A DNA stretch of 17,323 bases from Bacillota bacterium (GCA_021837545.1 JAKBFR010000047.1:1-17323), one strand, 5' to 3'; shown: positions 1 to 7,651, numbered from the stretch's first letter. Program-made: numbers and translations. The notes: generated by a model from the letters alone, not told the origin.

Positions 1-426
1 ATCAGGTATATGTTTAGTAACAACTGCACCAGCACCAACTAATGCGTATTTACCTATATTGTGGCCACATACAATTGTTACATTTGCACCAATAGATGCG
101 CCAGTACCAATTATAGTATCTTTATATTCAGCCTTTCTTTCAATAAAACTTCTTGGATTAACTACATTGGTAAATACACAAGACGGACCTAAAAATACAT
201 CATCTTCACAAATGACACCTGTATAAACAGATACATTATTTTGTATTTTTACCCCATTTCCAAGTTTCACGCCTGGTGATATTACAACATTCTGACCTAT
301 ATTGCACTTTTCCCCGATTTCACAATTACTCATAATGTGAGAAAAGTGCCATATCTTTGTTCCATCTCCTATTTTAACATTATCATCTACATAACTTGAT
401 TCATGTACAAAATAATTATTCTCCAT
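1..426 (-). CDS. WlbB-like hexapeptide N-acetyltransferase, partial (3' end outside window)
   Basis: Only the first 142 residues are present; the gene runs off the left edge. The product is a left-handed beta-helix acyltransferase built from repeated I-G-x-x hexapeptides. After an N-terminal stretch with the WHFSHI motif, typical of WlbB/WbpD enzymes, come repeats such as [28 protein letters not shown] and [20 protein letters not shown]. WlbB/WbpD acetylate the 3-amino group of UDP-2-acetamido-3-amino-2,3-dideoxy-glucuronate from acetyl-CoA in the cytoplasm, for O-antigen or capsule-type glycans. The ATG at 424-426 follows the stop of the aminotransferase by 14 nt and has a GAGGA ribosome site overlapping that gene's end, so the two are co-transcribed. 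The preceding enzyme is a DegT aminotransferase, as expected for supplying the amino sugar. The exact sugar is inferred; another amino-sugar acetyltransferase of the same fold is possible. Confidence 0.88.
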   Translation of the reverse strand, partial: MENNYFVHESSYVDDNVKIGDGTKIWHFSHIMSNCEIGEKCNIGQNVVISPGVKLGNGVKIQNNVSVYTGVICEDDVFLGPSCVFTNVVNPRSFIERKAEYKDTIIGTGASIGANVTIVCGHNIGKYALVGAGAVVTKHIPD

Positions 427-440
427 AAATTAATCCTCGC

Positions 441-1622
441 CTATTCTTTTATACTCTCAACTATATAATTTATTTCTTGCTCTGTTAATTCTGGATAAAC
501 TGGTATTGCAAAAGTTCTATGTGATAGATACTCTGCAACTGGCATATCGCCTTCTTTATATCCAAGGTCTTTATATACCTTTTGCAGGTGTAGTGGAACT
601 GGATAATATACTCCTGTTGCTACACCCCTTTCTTTAAGTTTATTTAATATAGCATCTCTATTTTCACATTGTAATATATATTGATGATAAACTGTTTCAT
701 TTTCTTCATCAATAATAGGTACTACTACATTTAAATTTTTTAATTTTTCATCATATATTTTAGCTATTTCTCTTCTTCTACTATTCCATTTATCTAAATG
801 GGGTAATTTAACCCTTAAAATCGCTGCTTGAATTGCATCTAATCTTGAATTAACTCCAATTAAATAATTATAATATTTTAACGGATTATATACAGTATCA
901 TCTCCGCCTTTAAATGTTTCTATTTCTTCTGTTATATTATTTAATAAATTATAAGCCTTTTGACCAGTTTCTCCACTTCCATGAGTTCTTAATGCTCTTG
1001 CTATAGTTGCTATATTATCATCAGAAGTCACTATCATTCCGCCATCGCCCGCACATGAAAGATTTTTAGTTGGGAAAAATGAGAAACAAGCTACATCGCT
1101 TAATGTTCCTATCATTTTCTCTTTATACTTAGAACCTACAGCTTGACAGGCATCTTCAATAACTTTCAAATTATATTTTTGAGCTATTTGATTAATTTCA
1201 TCCATCCTAGCACTTTGCCCAAATATATGAACTGGTATAATAGCTTTTGTCTTTTTAGTTATTTTTTCTTCTATCTTAGTTGGATCTATATTAAAAGTTT
1301 CTTTTTCTACATCAACAAAAACAGGTATTGCACCAACAGCTGAAATAACTTCTGCTGAAGCGAAATAGGTAAATGGTGAAGTTATTACTTCATCTCCATG
1401 TCCTATCCCTAAAGATTTTAATGCAATAACTAATGCATCAGTTCCATTACCTACTGATATTGCATGTTTAACTCCTATATATTCTGCAAATTCTTTTTCA
1501 AATTCTGTTACATTCTTACCCATAATATAACTTGCAGAAGAAAGCACCTCTTTAGTTACTCTATCTAAATCTTCAGCAATAGACTTATATTGAGCTTTTA
1601 AATCAATTAATGGAATATTCAT
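441..1622 (-). CDS. DegT/DnrJ/EryC1/StrS aminotransferase (nucleotide-sugar, WlbC/WbpE-like)
   Basis: This 393-residue PLP enzyme transfers an amino group, usually from glutamate, to a keto nucleotide sugar. It has the family landmarks: GNGTDAL near residue 59 for phosphate binding, SPFTYFAS at 82-89, EDACQ at 156-160 (Asp157 faces the pyridine nitrogen), and the PLP lysine Lys186 in FFPTKNL followed by AGDGGMI. The C-terminal half carries IGVNSRLDAIQAAIL. Residues about 217-250 look like an insertion between THGSG and the NSRLDAIQAA motif compared with typical family members, which explains a length above the usual 360-375. The start ATG has an AAGGAG site 8-10 nt upstream. It lies 14 nt before the WlbB-like acetyltransferase, so the pair probably makes the amino group and then acetylates it. 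The substrate is inferred from this pairing, not visible in the protein. Confidence 0.9.
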   Translation of the reverse strand: MNIPLIDLKAQYKSIAEDLDRVTKEVLSSASYIMGKNVTEFEKEFAEYIGVKHAISVGNGTDALVIALKSLGIGHGDEVITSPFTYFASAEVISAVGAIPVFVDVEKETFNIDPTKIEEKITKKTKAIIPVHIFGQSARMDEINQIAQKYNLKVIEDACQAVGSKYKEKMIGTLSDVACFSFFPTKNLSCAGDGGMIVTSDDNIATIARALRTHGSGETGQKAYNLLNNITEEIETFKGGDDTVYNPLKYYNYLIGVNSRLDAIQAAILRVKLPHLDKWNSRRREIAKIYDEKLKNLNVVVPIIDEENETVYHQYILQCENRDAILNKLKERGVATGVYYPVPLHLQKVYKDLGYKEGDMPVAEYLSHRTFAIPVYPELTEQEINYIVESIKE

Positions 1623-1749
1623 TTTCCTCGCTCCTTAACTCTACTTTAAATATGTTGTTTACGTCCACTTTGTTTCATAAAACTAACATGAATATTTTAA
1701 CATACTTAAATGGATAAATAAACTTTTTGTTTTCTTAAGTTTAATCTTG
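1623..1749 (-). other. AT-rich spacer before the sugar genes; weak promoter
   Basis: This 127-nt gap separates the helicase stop from the aminotransferase start, both on the minus strand. A TAAAAT box at about 1694-1699 (minus strand) could serve as a -10, but no good -35 stands at the right distance. A short AT-only inverted repeat follows the helicase stop and is too weak to call a terminator. Confidence 0.3.
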
Positions 1750-4035
1750 TCAATATTTATTTATAGGATACCATTCATTTGGTAATAGTATCTTATATTT
1801 ATTAGTTATATATCTATCATCAATAAGCAAAACTCTGCCTGTATCAGTTTCAGTTCTTATTACTCTACCTGCAGCTTGTTGTACCTTATTTATACCGGGG
1901 AATACATAAGCATAATCATAACCCTCATCTTTATAGAATTCTTTTATTATTTCGTTTTTCATAGCTATCATGGGATATCCTACGCCTATAATTATAGCTC
2001 CTATTAGCTGCTCTCCTGGTAAATCTATACCTTCCGAAAACATACCACCTAAGACACAAAACATCAGTAAATTATTATTTGTTTTAAAATTTTTTAAAAA
2101 CTCACTTTTTTCATCTTCACTCATATTCTGTTTTTGCTTTATAAGTTCAAATTGTGTTAGATTTAACTTACTCATTTCATCCCATAATAGTTCCATATAT
2201 GCATATGATGGTGAAAAAACTATGTAGTTTCCCAACTGCTCACTTGTAAAATCACAAATTTTATCTTTAACAAATTCCAATGTTCTTTTTCTATGTGTAT
2301 ATCTAATATTAATTGGACTAACATGAACCTTTAGATTTTCCTTTTTAAATGGTGATGGAAGCTTTAATCTATAAGTTGCATCATGTCCGCCAAGCATACT
2401 TATGTAGTATTTTATCGGAGATATAGTTGCTGAAAAGAAAATCACTGAGTAACATTTTGATAAATATTCTTTTAAATTCTTAGCTGGATTTACACAATAC
2501 AAAGTTAATTTAAGTTCCTGCATCTCTTTTTCCATACACGTTATATAATTTTCATCATATAGCTGCATAGTAGAAACAAACGCATTTACATCAAAGTACA
2601 GTTGCAATATATCTTCATAACCATCAAATTTATTTCCTCTTACTAAAATTTCTTCACTCTCTTTTAAGTAGAGTTGTAAATACTTGTTTAACTCTTTAGG
2701 TGATTCTCCTTCATAAAACCATTCCACCTCTTTATGATCACATTCATTTCTTAAATCAATAAAATAATTATTAATTTTGTCTAATACAGAATGTAATTTA
2801 TTAAGTTTACCTTTAGACAACTTTTTACATTTCAATATCTGATTTTTGGATAATGATGCTGAATACATATTTCTTGCTCTATCTATTAAATTATGTGCTT
2901 CATCAATTAAAACTATATTTCCTTTGCTTTCTAATACTCTGCCTAATGATGCCCTTGGATCAAAAATATAATTGTAATCACCTATAATCCCATCACAATA
3001 AAGACTTAAATCTAATGAGAGTTCAAAAGGGCATACTTTATATTTTTCAGCATATTTCTGCAATATTTCCGAGGAAATTCTTTCTTCATTCTTAAGAATG
3101 TATGATATTACATTTTTCACCTTATCATAGTAGTCTTTTGCATATATACATTTTTCAGGATTGCAATCAAAAGTTTCATTAATGCATATTTTTTCTTTTG
3201 CAGTAATTGTAATACTCTTAAATCCCAACCCTTCTTGTCTTAATTTTTCAAATGTATCTTGCGCAACTTCTTTATTTATAGTTTTAGCCGTCAAATATAT
3301 AATCCTTTTTCCAAGGCCTTGCCCTAATGCTTTTACTGCTGGAAATATGGTTGATATTGTCTTACCAATTCCGGTTGGTGCTTGAGTAAATAACATTTCT
3401 TTTTCTTTTATAGTTTGATATGATATACTAATTAATTTTCTTTGACCTTCTCTATATTTTTCAAATGGAAACTCAAGAATTTTTATTGAATCATCCCTAA
3501 TGCTTTTTTGTTGAGATATTAAAACATTAAATTCTTCATATTCCTCTAATATTTTTAAAGTGAAATTTTCTAATTCTTGTATATTAAATTTTTTCTCAAA
3601 GCTTTTTACTTCACTTGTTTCAAGTTGCATATAGGATAATCTTATATAAATCTCTTGAAGTTTATTTTGCTTCCCATAAATTAATGCATATACTTTTGCT
3701 TGAGCCCAATGTACTTCATTTGAATCATCTATATATGCAAAGCTCTTATATGTAGATTTAATTTCCTCAATTATGGTTCTATCTTTCTGTATTATAATTC
3801 CGTCTGACCGTCCTTCAATCGTTATTAAACTTTTATCCATTTCAAATTCGTAAGTTAAATATACTTCCTTTTCATAGTTCTCATAGATCTTGGAATTGTC
3901 ATCTTGAAGCTTTTGATGTGCTCTTATACCCTCTGTAGCTCTTGCACCTCCTACAAATCTATTATCTATATTACCTTTTTTTAAGCAAAATTCAACTAAA
4001 TTTCTTACAGATTCTCTTATAATAATTTTATTCAT
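1750..4035 (-). CDS. RecB/Cas4-like nuclease fused to XPD/DinG-type Fe-S superfamily 2 helicase
   Basis: The 761-residue protein has two parts. Residues 1-180 show the RecB-family PD-(D/E)xK pattern: His40 in EGIRAH, Asp78 in GRSDG, the E-x-K pair Glu91/Lys93 in EEIKST, and the QxxxY motif Gln112-Tyr116. Residues 190-761 are a COG1199 (DinG/XPD) ATPase: Q-like motif near 193-199, Walker A APTGIGKT at 219-226, motif Ia YLTAKT, cysteines at 284, 291, 296 and 335 spaced like the XPD iron-sulfur cluster, DEAH at 378-381, SAT at 535-537, GGMFSEGIDLPG at 663-674 and motif VI QQAAGRVIR at 719-727. XPD/DinG enzymes unwind DNA 5' to 3' and are used in repair or R-loop/G4 removal; the nuclease domain suggests DNA end or flap processing. 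All catalytic residues are present. The gene stands alone, with AGAGAGGA before the ATG. Specific function is unknown. Confidence 0.88.
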   Translation of the reverse strand: MNKIIIRESVRNLVEFCLKKGNIDNRFVGGARATEGIRAHQKLQDDNSKIYENYEKEVYLTYEFEMDKSLITIEGRSDGIIIQKDRTIIEEIKSTYKSFAYIDDSNEVHWAQAKVYALIYGKQNKLQEIYIRLSYMQLETSEVKSFEKKFNIQELENFTLKILEEYEEFNVLISQQKSIRDDSIKILEFPFEKYREGQRKLISISYQTIKEKEMLFTQAPTGIGKTISTIFPAVKALGQGLGKRIIYLTAKTINKEVAQDTFEKLRQEGLGFKSITITAKEKICINETFDCNPEKCIYAKDYYDKVKNVISYILKNEERISSEILQKYAEKYKVCPFELSLDLSLYCDGIIGDYNYIFDPRASLGRVLESKGNIVLIDEAHNLIDRARNMYSASLSKNQILKCKKLSKGKLNKLHSVLDKINNYFIDLRNECDHKEVEWFYEGESPKELNKYLQLYLKESEEILVRGNKFDGYEDILQLYFDVNAFVSTMQLYDENYITCMEKEMQELKLTLYCVNPAKNLKEYLSKCYSVIFFSATISPIKYYISMLGGHDATYRLKLPSPFKKENLKVHVSPINIRYTHRKRTLEFVKDKICDFTSEQLGNYIVFSPSYAYMELLWDEMSKLNLTQFELIKQKQNMSEDEKSEFLKNFKTNNNLLMFCVLGGMFSEGIDLPGEQLIGAIIIGVGYPMIAMKNEIIKEFYKDEGYDYAYVFPGINKVQQAAGRVIRTETDTGRVLLIDDRYITNKYKILLPNEWYPINKY

Positions 4036-4070
4036 AAATTAATTCCTCTCTGTAATCAAGATTAGGTACA

Positions 4071-4112
4071 TTCAAAAAATGACAAGTCAATATGATAGTC
4101 TATTTGACTTGC
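4071..4112 (-). terminator. Rho-independent terminator, minus strand
   Basis: An 8-bp stem (4083-4090 with 4104-4111, CAAGTCAA/TTGACTTG) with a 13-nt loop is followed on the minus strand by ATTTTTTG. It lies about 130 nt downstream of the DUF1836 gene and just ahead of the helicase start. Confidence 0.6.
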
Positions 4113-4157
4113 TATTTTCTTTCATGTACCTTAAGAATTTTCTAAATACTTATAAAA

Positions 4158-4201
4158 CACTTACTAAATCGGTGTCATTTCAAATACCCATCTAATAAGT
4201 G
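4158..4201 (-). terminator. Hairpin after the DUF1836 gene, probable first terminator
   Basis: A 12-bp stem with two G-U wobbles (4158-4169 with 4190-4201) has a 20-nt loop that can itself fold (AUUU/AAAU). On the minus strand it is followed by TTTTATAAG. It begins 40 nt after the DUF1836 stop, so it is the nearer of two tandem hairpins. Confidence 0.5.
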
Positions 4202-4240
4202 CTTTAATTATATTCTATCCATCTTATAATTTTATTTTAG

Positions 4241-4840
4241 TTATTCTGTATCATACTCTTTTACTATTTTTTGCACTAATTTCTTAATAACACTTGCTTC
4301 TGCTATTAAAGACAATACTAATAGAAAAATTTTTATTCTTTCTTGGTCTTTATCTTTCAAATCAAAATTCTTTATTATTTCTTCCAATTTATCTTCATGA
4401 TTTAATGATGTAATCAAATAGTCATCTAAGCTTTCTTTTTGTATTTGTGTGAAAGTCTTATAAGTTTCTTCCCATGATAATATATCATCGCTTCTATCAT
4501 TAACCTCATTAAAGGCAAGTCTAAAAACTTTTTTAATTTCTTCCGTTGTTAAAAGTGGCCTCATATAACTAAGCAATACTAACTGTATTAAATGCATTTT
4601 AGTATATCCTCTTTTTTTGCCATCCTCTGGTTTAGTTATAACTTCACTTTTAGTATAATTTTGTACTATATTATTAGTAAATTTTTCATCAACAAATTTA
4701 TCATTTAAATAATCTATAACTTGAGATAGAAATAAATCATATTTAGGAAGGTCTTCATATGAAACTAAACTCCCCTTCGATAATTCTTCTGCTAACTCTT
4801 TTATATAGTCTGAATCAAATTTTCTCTCCATTTTATACAC
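4241..4840 (-). CDS. DUF1836 domain protein
   Basis: The protein is 199 residues from the GTG at 4838-4840, or 196 from the ATG at 4829-4831. An AGGTG lies 7 nt before the ATG and a GGAAAG 5 nt before the GTG, so the start is undecided. The N-terminal half (LPKYDLFLSQVIDYLNDKF, then NNIVQNYTKSEVI and RGYTKMHLIQLVLL) matches the pattern I know for DUF1836, a Firmicutes family with a MerR-like helix-turn-helix look. The C-terminal part is predicted helical and ends in a hydrophobic segment, LKIFLLVLSLIAEA-like, probably a packed helix and not a membrane anchor. No cofactor or catalytic motif is visible. It is monocistronic, has its own promoter and is divergent from abrB. A role in DNA binding is inferred from the family only. 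Confidence 0.75.
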   Translation of the reverse strand: MYKMERKFDSDYIKELAEELSKGSLVSYEDLPKYDLFLSQVIDYLNDKFVDEKFTNNIVQNYTKSEVITKPEDGKKRGYTKMHLIQLVLLSYMRPLLTTEEIKKVFRLAFNEVNDRSDDILSWEETYKTFTQIQKESLDDYLITSLNHEDKLEEIIKNFDLKDKDQERIKIFLLVLSLIAEASVIKKLVQKIVKEYDTE

Positions 4841-4867
4841 CTATACTTTCCACTTTTATCTACATAT

Positions 4868-4896
4868 ATTATATAGTAACTATCAACTCATTACAA
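4868..4896 (-). promoter_or_regulatory. Sigma-A promoter of the DUF1836 gene
   Basis: On the minus strand TTGTAA (4891-4896) is followed after exactly 17 nt by TATAAT (4868-4873). The start point would fall about 20 nt before the coding start. Confidence 0.6.
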
Positions 4897-5233
4897 GTTA
4901 TTTCAAACATTATCACATGGATTTTTATTGCCACATTTGCTCATTGCTGACCTTATTAATATTATACGACATATTTATATTCTTTTAAATATAATTGACT
5001 TTTGAAAAAAATATCTAATTTATGTAATTCATCGACATTATTATATATAGTATTTGTTTTTATGATAAAGAATTTACTAATTCTTTTTATGCTTTTATTT
5101 GTAAATTTTTTTTATAATTTATGAGTCTAACATAAACTCCGATGTTACTTACAGCTTATATCTGTTGATATAACCTCTATTTATCTTGATTTACTATGTT
5201 GCAATTAATCTTATGATTTATAAATAAACCCCC

Positions 5234-5262
5234 TTGACTTTTCTAAAATATGGTAGTATATT
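5234..5262 (+). promoter_or_regulatory. Upstream abrB promoter
   Basis: TTGACT (5234-5239), a 17-nt spacer and TATATT (5257-5262) make a good sigma-A promoter about 135 nt before the abrB start. A second promoter lies 92 nt downstream of it. The remainder of the divergent gap (4897-5233) is AT-rich and holds no gene I can support. Confidence 0.55.
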
Positions 5263-5325
5263 TTATATAAGATGTTTATTTAAGTTGAAATTTGTAATTT
5301 CTTATAAATTAAAGTAAAGTTTTTA

Positions 5326-5354
5326 TTGACTTTATATTACAAGCTTGGTAATAT
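5326..5354 (+). promoter_or_regulatory. Proximal abrB promoter
   Basis: TTGACT (5326-5331), 17 nt, TAATAT (5349-5354). The predicted start near 5361 puts the 0A box at about +6 to +12, a position where a bound repressor would block the polymerase. Confidence 0.65.
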
Positions 5355-5366
5355 ATCATTATAGAA

Positions 5367-5373
5367 TGTCGAA
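5367..5373 (+). promoter_or_regulatory. Spo0A-binding site (0A box) in the abrB promoter
   Basis: TGTCGAA is an exact match to the 0A box bound by phosphorylated Spo0A. It sits just downstream of the proximal -10, the arrangement known for Spo0A repression of abrB in B. subtilis. A one-mismatch copy, TGTGGAA, follows at 5375-5381, though its 8-nt offset is not the usual 10. Function is inferred from position and match. Confidence 0.65.
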
Positions 5374-5396
5374 TTGTGGAATTAGGAGGAATTTTT

Positions 5397-5648
5397 ATGA
5401 AATCAACAGGTGTAGTTAGAAGAGTGGACGAGCTAGGAAGAATAGTTATTCCTATAGAACTTAGAAGAACTTTAGATATTGCAGAAAAAGATGCATTAGA
5501 AATTTATGTAGATGGAGAGCAAATAATCTTAAAGAAATATGAACCAGCTTGTATATTCTGTGGAGATGCAAGAGATGTAATAAACTATAGAGGCAAAAAC
5601 ATTTGTACTAAATGTCTAGAACAAATTAAAACTTCTACTAATTTTTAA
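5397..5648 (+). CDS. abrB: Transition-state regulator AbrB
   Basis: AbrB is a dimeric DNA-binding repressor that holds post-exponential and sporulation genes off during growth. Residues 1-50 (MKSTGVVRRVDELGRIVIPIELRRTL, DALEIYVDGEQIILKKY) are almost identical to the swapped-hairpin DNA-binding domain of B. subtilis AbrB, including the arginines of the DNA-contact face. The C-terminal domain differs from Bacillus: residues 51-83 carry two CxxC pairs (Cys52/Cys55 and Cys70/Cys73, 14 residues apart), which look like a small zinc knuckle. The start chosen is the ATG 7 nt after AGGAGG; an in-frame GTG at 5376 lies upstream of that site and is unlikely. Length is 83 residues, usual for clostridial AbrB. 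Two promoters and a 0A box precede it. Gene order with convergent rsmI and yabB matches the abrB-yabC-yabB neighbourhood of Bacillus. Confidence 0.95.
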   Translation: MKSTGVVRRVDELGRIVIPIELRRTLDIAEKDALEIYVDGEQIILKKYEPACIFCGDARDVINYRGKNICTKCLEQIKTSTNF

Positions 5649-5684
5649 TAATGTTTAACATACTTAGTATCAAATAAATTATGT

Positions 5685-5734
5685 ACTTAAGAAGATAGCC
5701 TATCTCATTTTTGAGATAGGCTATCTTCTTAAGT
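5685..5734. terminator. Long perfect hairpin between convergent abrB and rsmI
   Basis: A perfect 23-bp stem (5685-5707 with 5712-5734) with a TTTT loop lies between two convergent genes, so it probably ends transcription from both sides. Neither flank has a strong T-tract. The core TGAGATAG recurs in other hairpins of this window. Confidence 0.6.
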
Positions 5735-5807
5735 TAAGCATATAAAAAATAATTAATTAAAAATGCAATGTATATTTTAGCTTTTTATCTTCTTGAATAT
5801 GCCTTAA

Positions 5808-6653
5808 CTATATATTCGTTGAAAATTTATACACTTCGCTTTTAGGTAACTCTCTTTCTTTAGCTACAAGCTTTATCGCGTCTTTCTTATTTATACCATC
5901 ATTTATATATTTAAGTATATGTTCTTCAATAGATAAATTAATCCATGCTTCTTTTTTCTCTTCTTTTATATCCTCAAGTTTTTTACCTTCTAATACAAGC
6001 ACAAATTCTCCTCTAGGTTTATTCTGTGTAAAATATAGTAATGCTTGGTTTAAGGTATTTCTATATATTTCCTCATATATCTTAGTCAATTCCCTACATA
6101 CTGCAATCTTTCTATCTCCAAATGTATCTAATAAAAATGTCAACGTATCTATTAATCTGTGAGGTGATTCGTAAAATATAAGTGTTTCTTGACTTTGCAG
6201 AAGTTCATCAGTTACAATTTTTCTATCTTTATTTTCTCTAGGTAAAAAACCTCTAAATAAAAATTTAGTTGTATCTAATCCTGAGTAAACTAATGCTGTA
6301 GTTATAGCAGTTGCTCCTGGAAGTACTTCAAAATCAATCATTTTTTCTATACATCTTTCAACTATAACACTTCCCGGGTCTGATATTCCTGGAGTTCCAG
6401 CATCAGATACCAATGCAACATTCTTCCCTTCCATAAGTAAATCTATAATTTTATCGCTTTTGCTTTGCTCGTTAAACTTATGATAACTTATCAAAGGTTT
6501 TTTAATCTCGAAATGATTTAATAATTTTAATGTCTGTCTAGTATCTTCTGCTGCTATCATATCAGCTTCTTTCAATGTTTCCAACGCTCTTAATGTAATG
6601 TCCTTTAAATTTCCAATAGGAGTTGGTACTAAATATAATTTCCCATTTTTCAT
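5808..6653 (-). CDS. rsmI: 16S rRNA (cytidine-1402-2'-O)-methyltransferase RsmI
   Basis: RsmI uses S-adenosylmethionine to methylate the ribose of C1402 in the decoding centre of 16S rRNA. The tetrapyrrole-methylase fold is clear: LYLVPTPIGNLKDITLRAL at residues 6-24, AAEDTR at 34-39, ALVSDAGTPGISDPG near 79-93, and FLFRGFLPR with YESPHR in the second half. Length, 281 residues, is normal for the family. The ATG is 1 nt after the TAA of the yabB gene and its GGAGGA site lies inside the end of that gene, so translation is likely coupled. In B. subtilis a small GIY-YIG gene (yazA) sits between the two; here it is absent. The gene converges on abrB. Confidence 0.95.
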   Translation of the reverse strand: MKNGKLYLVPTPIGNLKDITLRALETLKEADMIAAEDTRQTLKLLNHFEIKKPLISYHKFNEQSKSDKIIDLLMEGKNVALVSDAGTPGISDPGSVIVERCIEKMIDFEVLPGATAITTALVYSGLDTTKFLFRGFLPRENKDRKIVTDELLQSQETLIFYESPHRLIDTLTFLLDTFGDRKIAVCRELTKIYEEIYRNTLNQALLYFTQNKPRGEFVLVLEGKKLEDIKEEKKEAWINLSIEEHILKYINDGINKKDAIKLVAKERELPKSEVYKFSTNI

Positions 6654-6654
6654 A

Positions 6655-7404
6655 TTATGTCCTCCAATATATTGAATCTATTTCCTTAGTATACTTTCCA
6701 TTCTCATCATAAACATATAATGGAGCCTCCCACTTCAAATATGCTCCACCATCTCTTTGACCTTCAACTAATACAATATTAGGGGCCTTCCCTATTTTAG
6801 GATGTATCATTTTCACTCTTTTAGGTTCTATTTTATATTTTCTCATTAAAGTAAATATATCTGCTAATCGTTCAGGTCTATGTATCATAAAGAGTCTTCC
6901 ATTATCTTTTAATAAGACTCTTGAAGCAGAAATCACATCTTCTAAATTGCATAATATTTCATGTCTAGCTATAGCCAACTTATCATTTGGATTAATAATC
7001 CCTGCATTGTTTAGCTTATAAGGTGGATTTACTGTAACAACATCAAATTTTTCAAGCTTTTTTAAAAATTCTATGTTTTTTAAATCTTCGTTTAAGAAAA
7101 AAACCTTTTCCTCTAATGAATTTAACTTTACACTTCTTTTAGCCATCTCAACCATATCTTCTTGAATTTCTAATCCATATACAATTTCAGGCTCATATTT
7201 ACCATATATTAAAAATGGAATTATTCCTGTTCCTGTACATAAATCAATTACTTTATGCTTATTTTTTACATTCGCAAAATCTGATAATAAAACAGCATCT
7301 ATTCCAAATTTAAATCCATCTTTTTTTTGAATTAAATTCAAATTTTTAAGTTGTAAATCATCTATTGCTTCATCTTCTTTTATGTATTTCAATTTGCTAT
7401 CCAT
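6655..7404 (-). CDS. yabB: tRNA1(Val) A37 N6-methyltransferase family (YabB/TrmN6)
   Basis: The 249-residue protein is a class I SAM methyltransferase of the YabB/YfiC family, which makes N6-methyladenosine at position 37 of tRNA-Val in E. coli. It has FKFGIDAVLLSDF at residues 31-43, motif I VIDLCTGTGIIPFL at 52-65, the acidic loop YGLEIQEDMVEMA at 76-88, and the N6-adenine signature NPPY at 126-129. The order and the C-terminal HPKIGKAPNIVLVEGQRDG stretch are those of the family. It is the first gene of the yabB-rsmI operon, transcribed from an extended -10 promoter about 240 nt upstream, with a leader that can form a large hairpin. The exact tRNA target in this organism is inferred. Confidence 0.9.
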   Translation of the reverse strand: MDSKLKYIKEDEAIDDLQLKNLNLIQKKDGFKFGIDAVLLSDFANVKNKHKVIDLCTGTGIIPFLIYGKYEPEIVYGLEIQEDMVEMAKRSVKLNSLEEKVFFLNEDLKNIEFLKKLEKFDVVTVNPPYKLNNAGIINPNDKLAIARHEILCNLEDVISASRVLLKDNGRLFMIHRPERLADIFTLMRKYKIEPKRVKMIHPKIGKAPNIVLVEGQRDGGAYLKWEAPLYVYDENGKYTKEIDSIYWRT

Positions 7405-7455
7405 ATTACTCTTCCTTTACTTTAATCTCATGTACTATTTTCATCCAATTTAATA

Positions 7456-7583
7456 TATTCCTTCATAAAGCGAAACTTAGCTTCAGATGGAGTTTTACCC
7501 TCAAGGGGCACAATGTCTAGGTGCCTCTTGAAGGTAAATCTTCAACTGAAGGTTAATTAAACTTATACCCCACTTAAGGAATA
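7456..7583 (-). repeat. Long imperfect hairpin in the yabB-rsmI leader
   Basis: Arms 7481-7511 and 7521-7551 pair without gaps over 31 positions, with 26 Watson-Crick pairs, two wobbles and three mismatches, round a 9-nt loop. The pairing continues outward less perfectly to TATTCCTT/AAGGAATA (7456-7463 and 7576-7583). It lies between the predicted promoter and the yabB start, so it should be in the 5' leader of the minus-strand mRNA. No known riboswitch or T-box consensus is visible. It could be a structured leader, a processing site or a dispersed palindromic repeat. Confidence 0.75.
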
Positions 7584-7651
7584 CAACTTCTAAACGAATT
7601 TGCATAAGTTAGAGTAACCAAATACAAGATTTAGACTCTCACTTATCTCAC

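Noticed and set aside
1143..1343. Open frame on the plus strand inside the aminotransferase gene
   Set aside because: It lies opposite a well-supported gene, has no ribosome site and gives a low-complexity Phe/Tyr/Ile-rich peptide.
1748..1753. TTGACA on the minus strand at the end of the helicase gene as a -35 for the sugar genes
   Set aside because: No acceptable -10 stands 16-18 nt downstream; the nearest AT box is 27 nt away.
1970..3385. Two plus-strand frames (1970-2227 and 3161-3385) inside the helicase gene
   Set aside because: Antisense shadows of conserved helicase motifs; no ribosome site or recognisable domain.
4759..4950. Plus-strand frame with a hydrophobic translation, overlapping the DUF1836 start
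   Set aside because: No ribosome site; it covers the DUF1836 promoter and its hydrophobicity comes from AT-rich codons.
5376..5396. Upstream GTG start for abrB
   Set aside because: It would put the AGGAGG ribosome site inside the coding region and add seven residues absent from AbrB proteins.
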